Shown one piece after another: positions 5,424 through 5,713 of a DNA stretch of 5,713 bases. The notes beneath the pieces were generated by a model. The model ran no database searches. It saw only the letters and a program-made list of their open reading frames with translations, and was not told the DNA's origin. Location: positions 1-5,713 of the forward strand of contig CAIYZI010000599.1 of the NCBI GenBank assembly GCA_903930665.1, given 5' to 3'. The DNA is from an uncultured beta proteobacterium. GTDB lineage: Bacteria; Pseudomonadota; Gammaproteobacteria; Burkholderiales; Burkholderiaceae. The position numbers and the translations under genes were made by a program. Position 1 is the first letter of the stretch; the number at the start of each line of letters is the position of its first letter.

Positions 5424-5713
5424 ATGTCCGCCCCCATGAACGCTGATTTATTGACTCTATTTACAGGCAACGCAAATCCCGTTTTAGCACAGGCTGTTGC
5501 CAAAGAACTCAACCTTCCGATGGGAAAGGCTTTTGTTGGCCGCTTTTCCGATGGTGAGATTCAGGTAGAAATTCAAGAAAACGTTCGCGGCAAGAATGTT
5601 GTTGTTATTCAGTCGACCTGTGCGCCGACAAATGACAGCTTGATGGAGTTGATGATCATGATTGATGCTCTAAAACGAGCTTCTGCAAGGCGTATAACCG
5701 CAGTGATTCCTTA
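5424..5713 (+). CDS. prs: Ribose-phosphate pyrophosphokinase (PRPP synthetase), N-terminal part (3' cut by window)
   Basis: The visible 96 codons encode the N-terminal third of PRPP synthetase, which makes phosphoribosyl pyrophosphate from ribose-5-phosphate and ATP for purine, pyrimidine, NAD, histidine and tryptophan synthesis. Clear family motifs are FTGNANP (13-19), RFSDGEIQVEIQENVRG (40-56) with the ATP-contacting Phe41/Asp43/Glu45, QSTCAPTND (63-71) and MELMIMIDALKRASA (74-88), leading into ITAVIP at the window edge. The PRPP-binding loop and later motifs lie outside. ATG 5424 is used; an in-frame ATG at 5436 (MNADLL) is a possible alternative, as the family core starts at about residue 10. 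No SD precedes either. The position after ispE and tRNA-Gln is the conserved proteobacterial arrangement, usually followed by rplY and pth. Confidence 0.96.
   Translation, partial: MSAPMNADLLTLFTGNANPVLAQAVAKELNLPMGKAFVGRFSDGEIQVEIQENVRGKNVVVIQSTCAPTNDSLMELMIMIDALKRASARRITAVIP

Overview
The window looks like a core chromosomal segment from a betaproteobacterium of the Burkholderiales. Moderate GC content, the protein sequences and the gene neighbourhood resemble Polynucleobacter and relatives. This taxonomic call is an inference from recognised families and gene order; no search was run. Coding density is very high: the only intergenic gaps are 1 nt (hprK/rapZ), about 35 nt (divergent mutM/TPR-lolB), 5 nt (ispE/tRNA) and 62 nt (tRNA/prs). 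No mobile element, CRISPR array or accessory island is visible.

Layout. (1) Bases 1-971, plus strand: the last 25 codons of hprK (HPr kinase/phosphorylase) and then a complete rapZ (P-loop nucleotide-binding regulator). (2) Bases 916-2879, minus strand: mutM (formamidopyrimidine-DNA glycosylase), followed by and overlapping mutY (adenine glycosylase). Together they form an 8-oxoguanine repair operon that converges on rapZ with a 56-nt 3' overlap. (3) Bases 2915-5361, plus strand: one long gene whose N-terminal two thirds are a TPR protein and whose C-terminal third is a LolB outer-membrane lipoprotein-insertion domain. It is followed by ispE (MEP isoprenoid pathway) with an 8-nt overlap, and then a tRNA-Gln(UUG) 5 nt after the ispE stop. 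(4) Bases 5424-5713, plus strand: the start of prs (ribose-phosphate pyrophosphokinase), cut by the window edge. The order lolB - ispE - tRNA-Gln - prs is well known in beta- and gammaproteobacteria and supports the LolB assignment.

The most interesting item is the TPR-LolB gene. LolB is normally a short lipoprotein anchored by an N-terminal lipidated cysteine. Here the LolB domain is fused in frame behind a secreted TPR region, and the whole protein contains no cysteine, so it cannot be lipid-anchored in the usual way. Other points of note are an atypical cysteine spacing in the MutY iron-sulfur motif (C-X6-C-X6-C-X5-C), a RapZ C-terminus lacking the basic RNA-binding tail of the E. coli protein, a symmetric -10-like element between the two divergent operons, and an 11-nt-periodic A/C-rich repeat in the prs leader. 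Most genes lack a convincing Shine-Dalgarno sequence and several starts overlap upstream stops, which suggests translational coupling.
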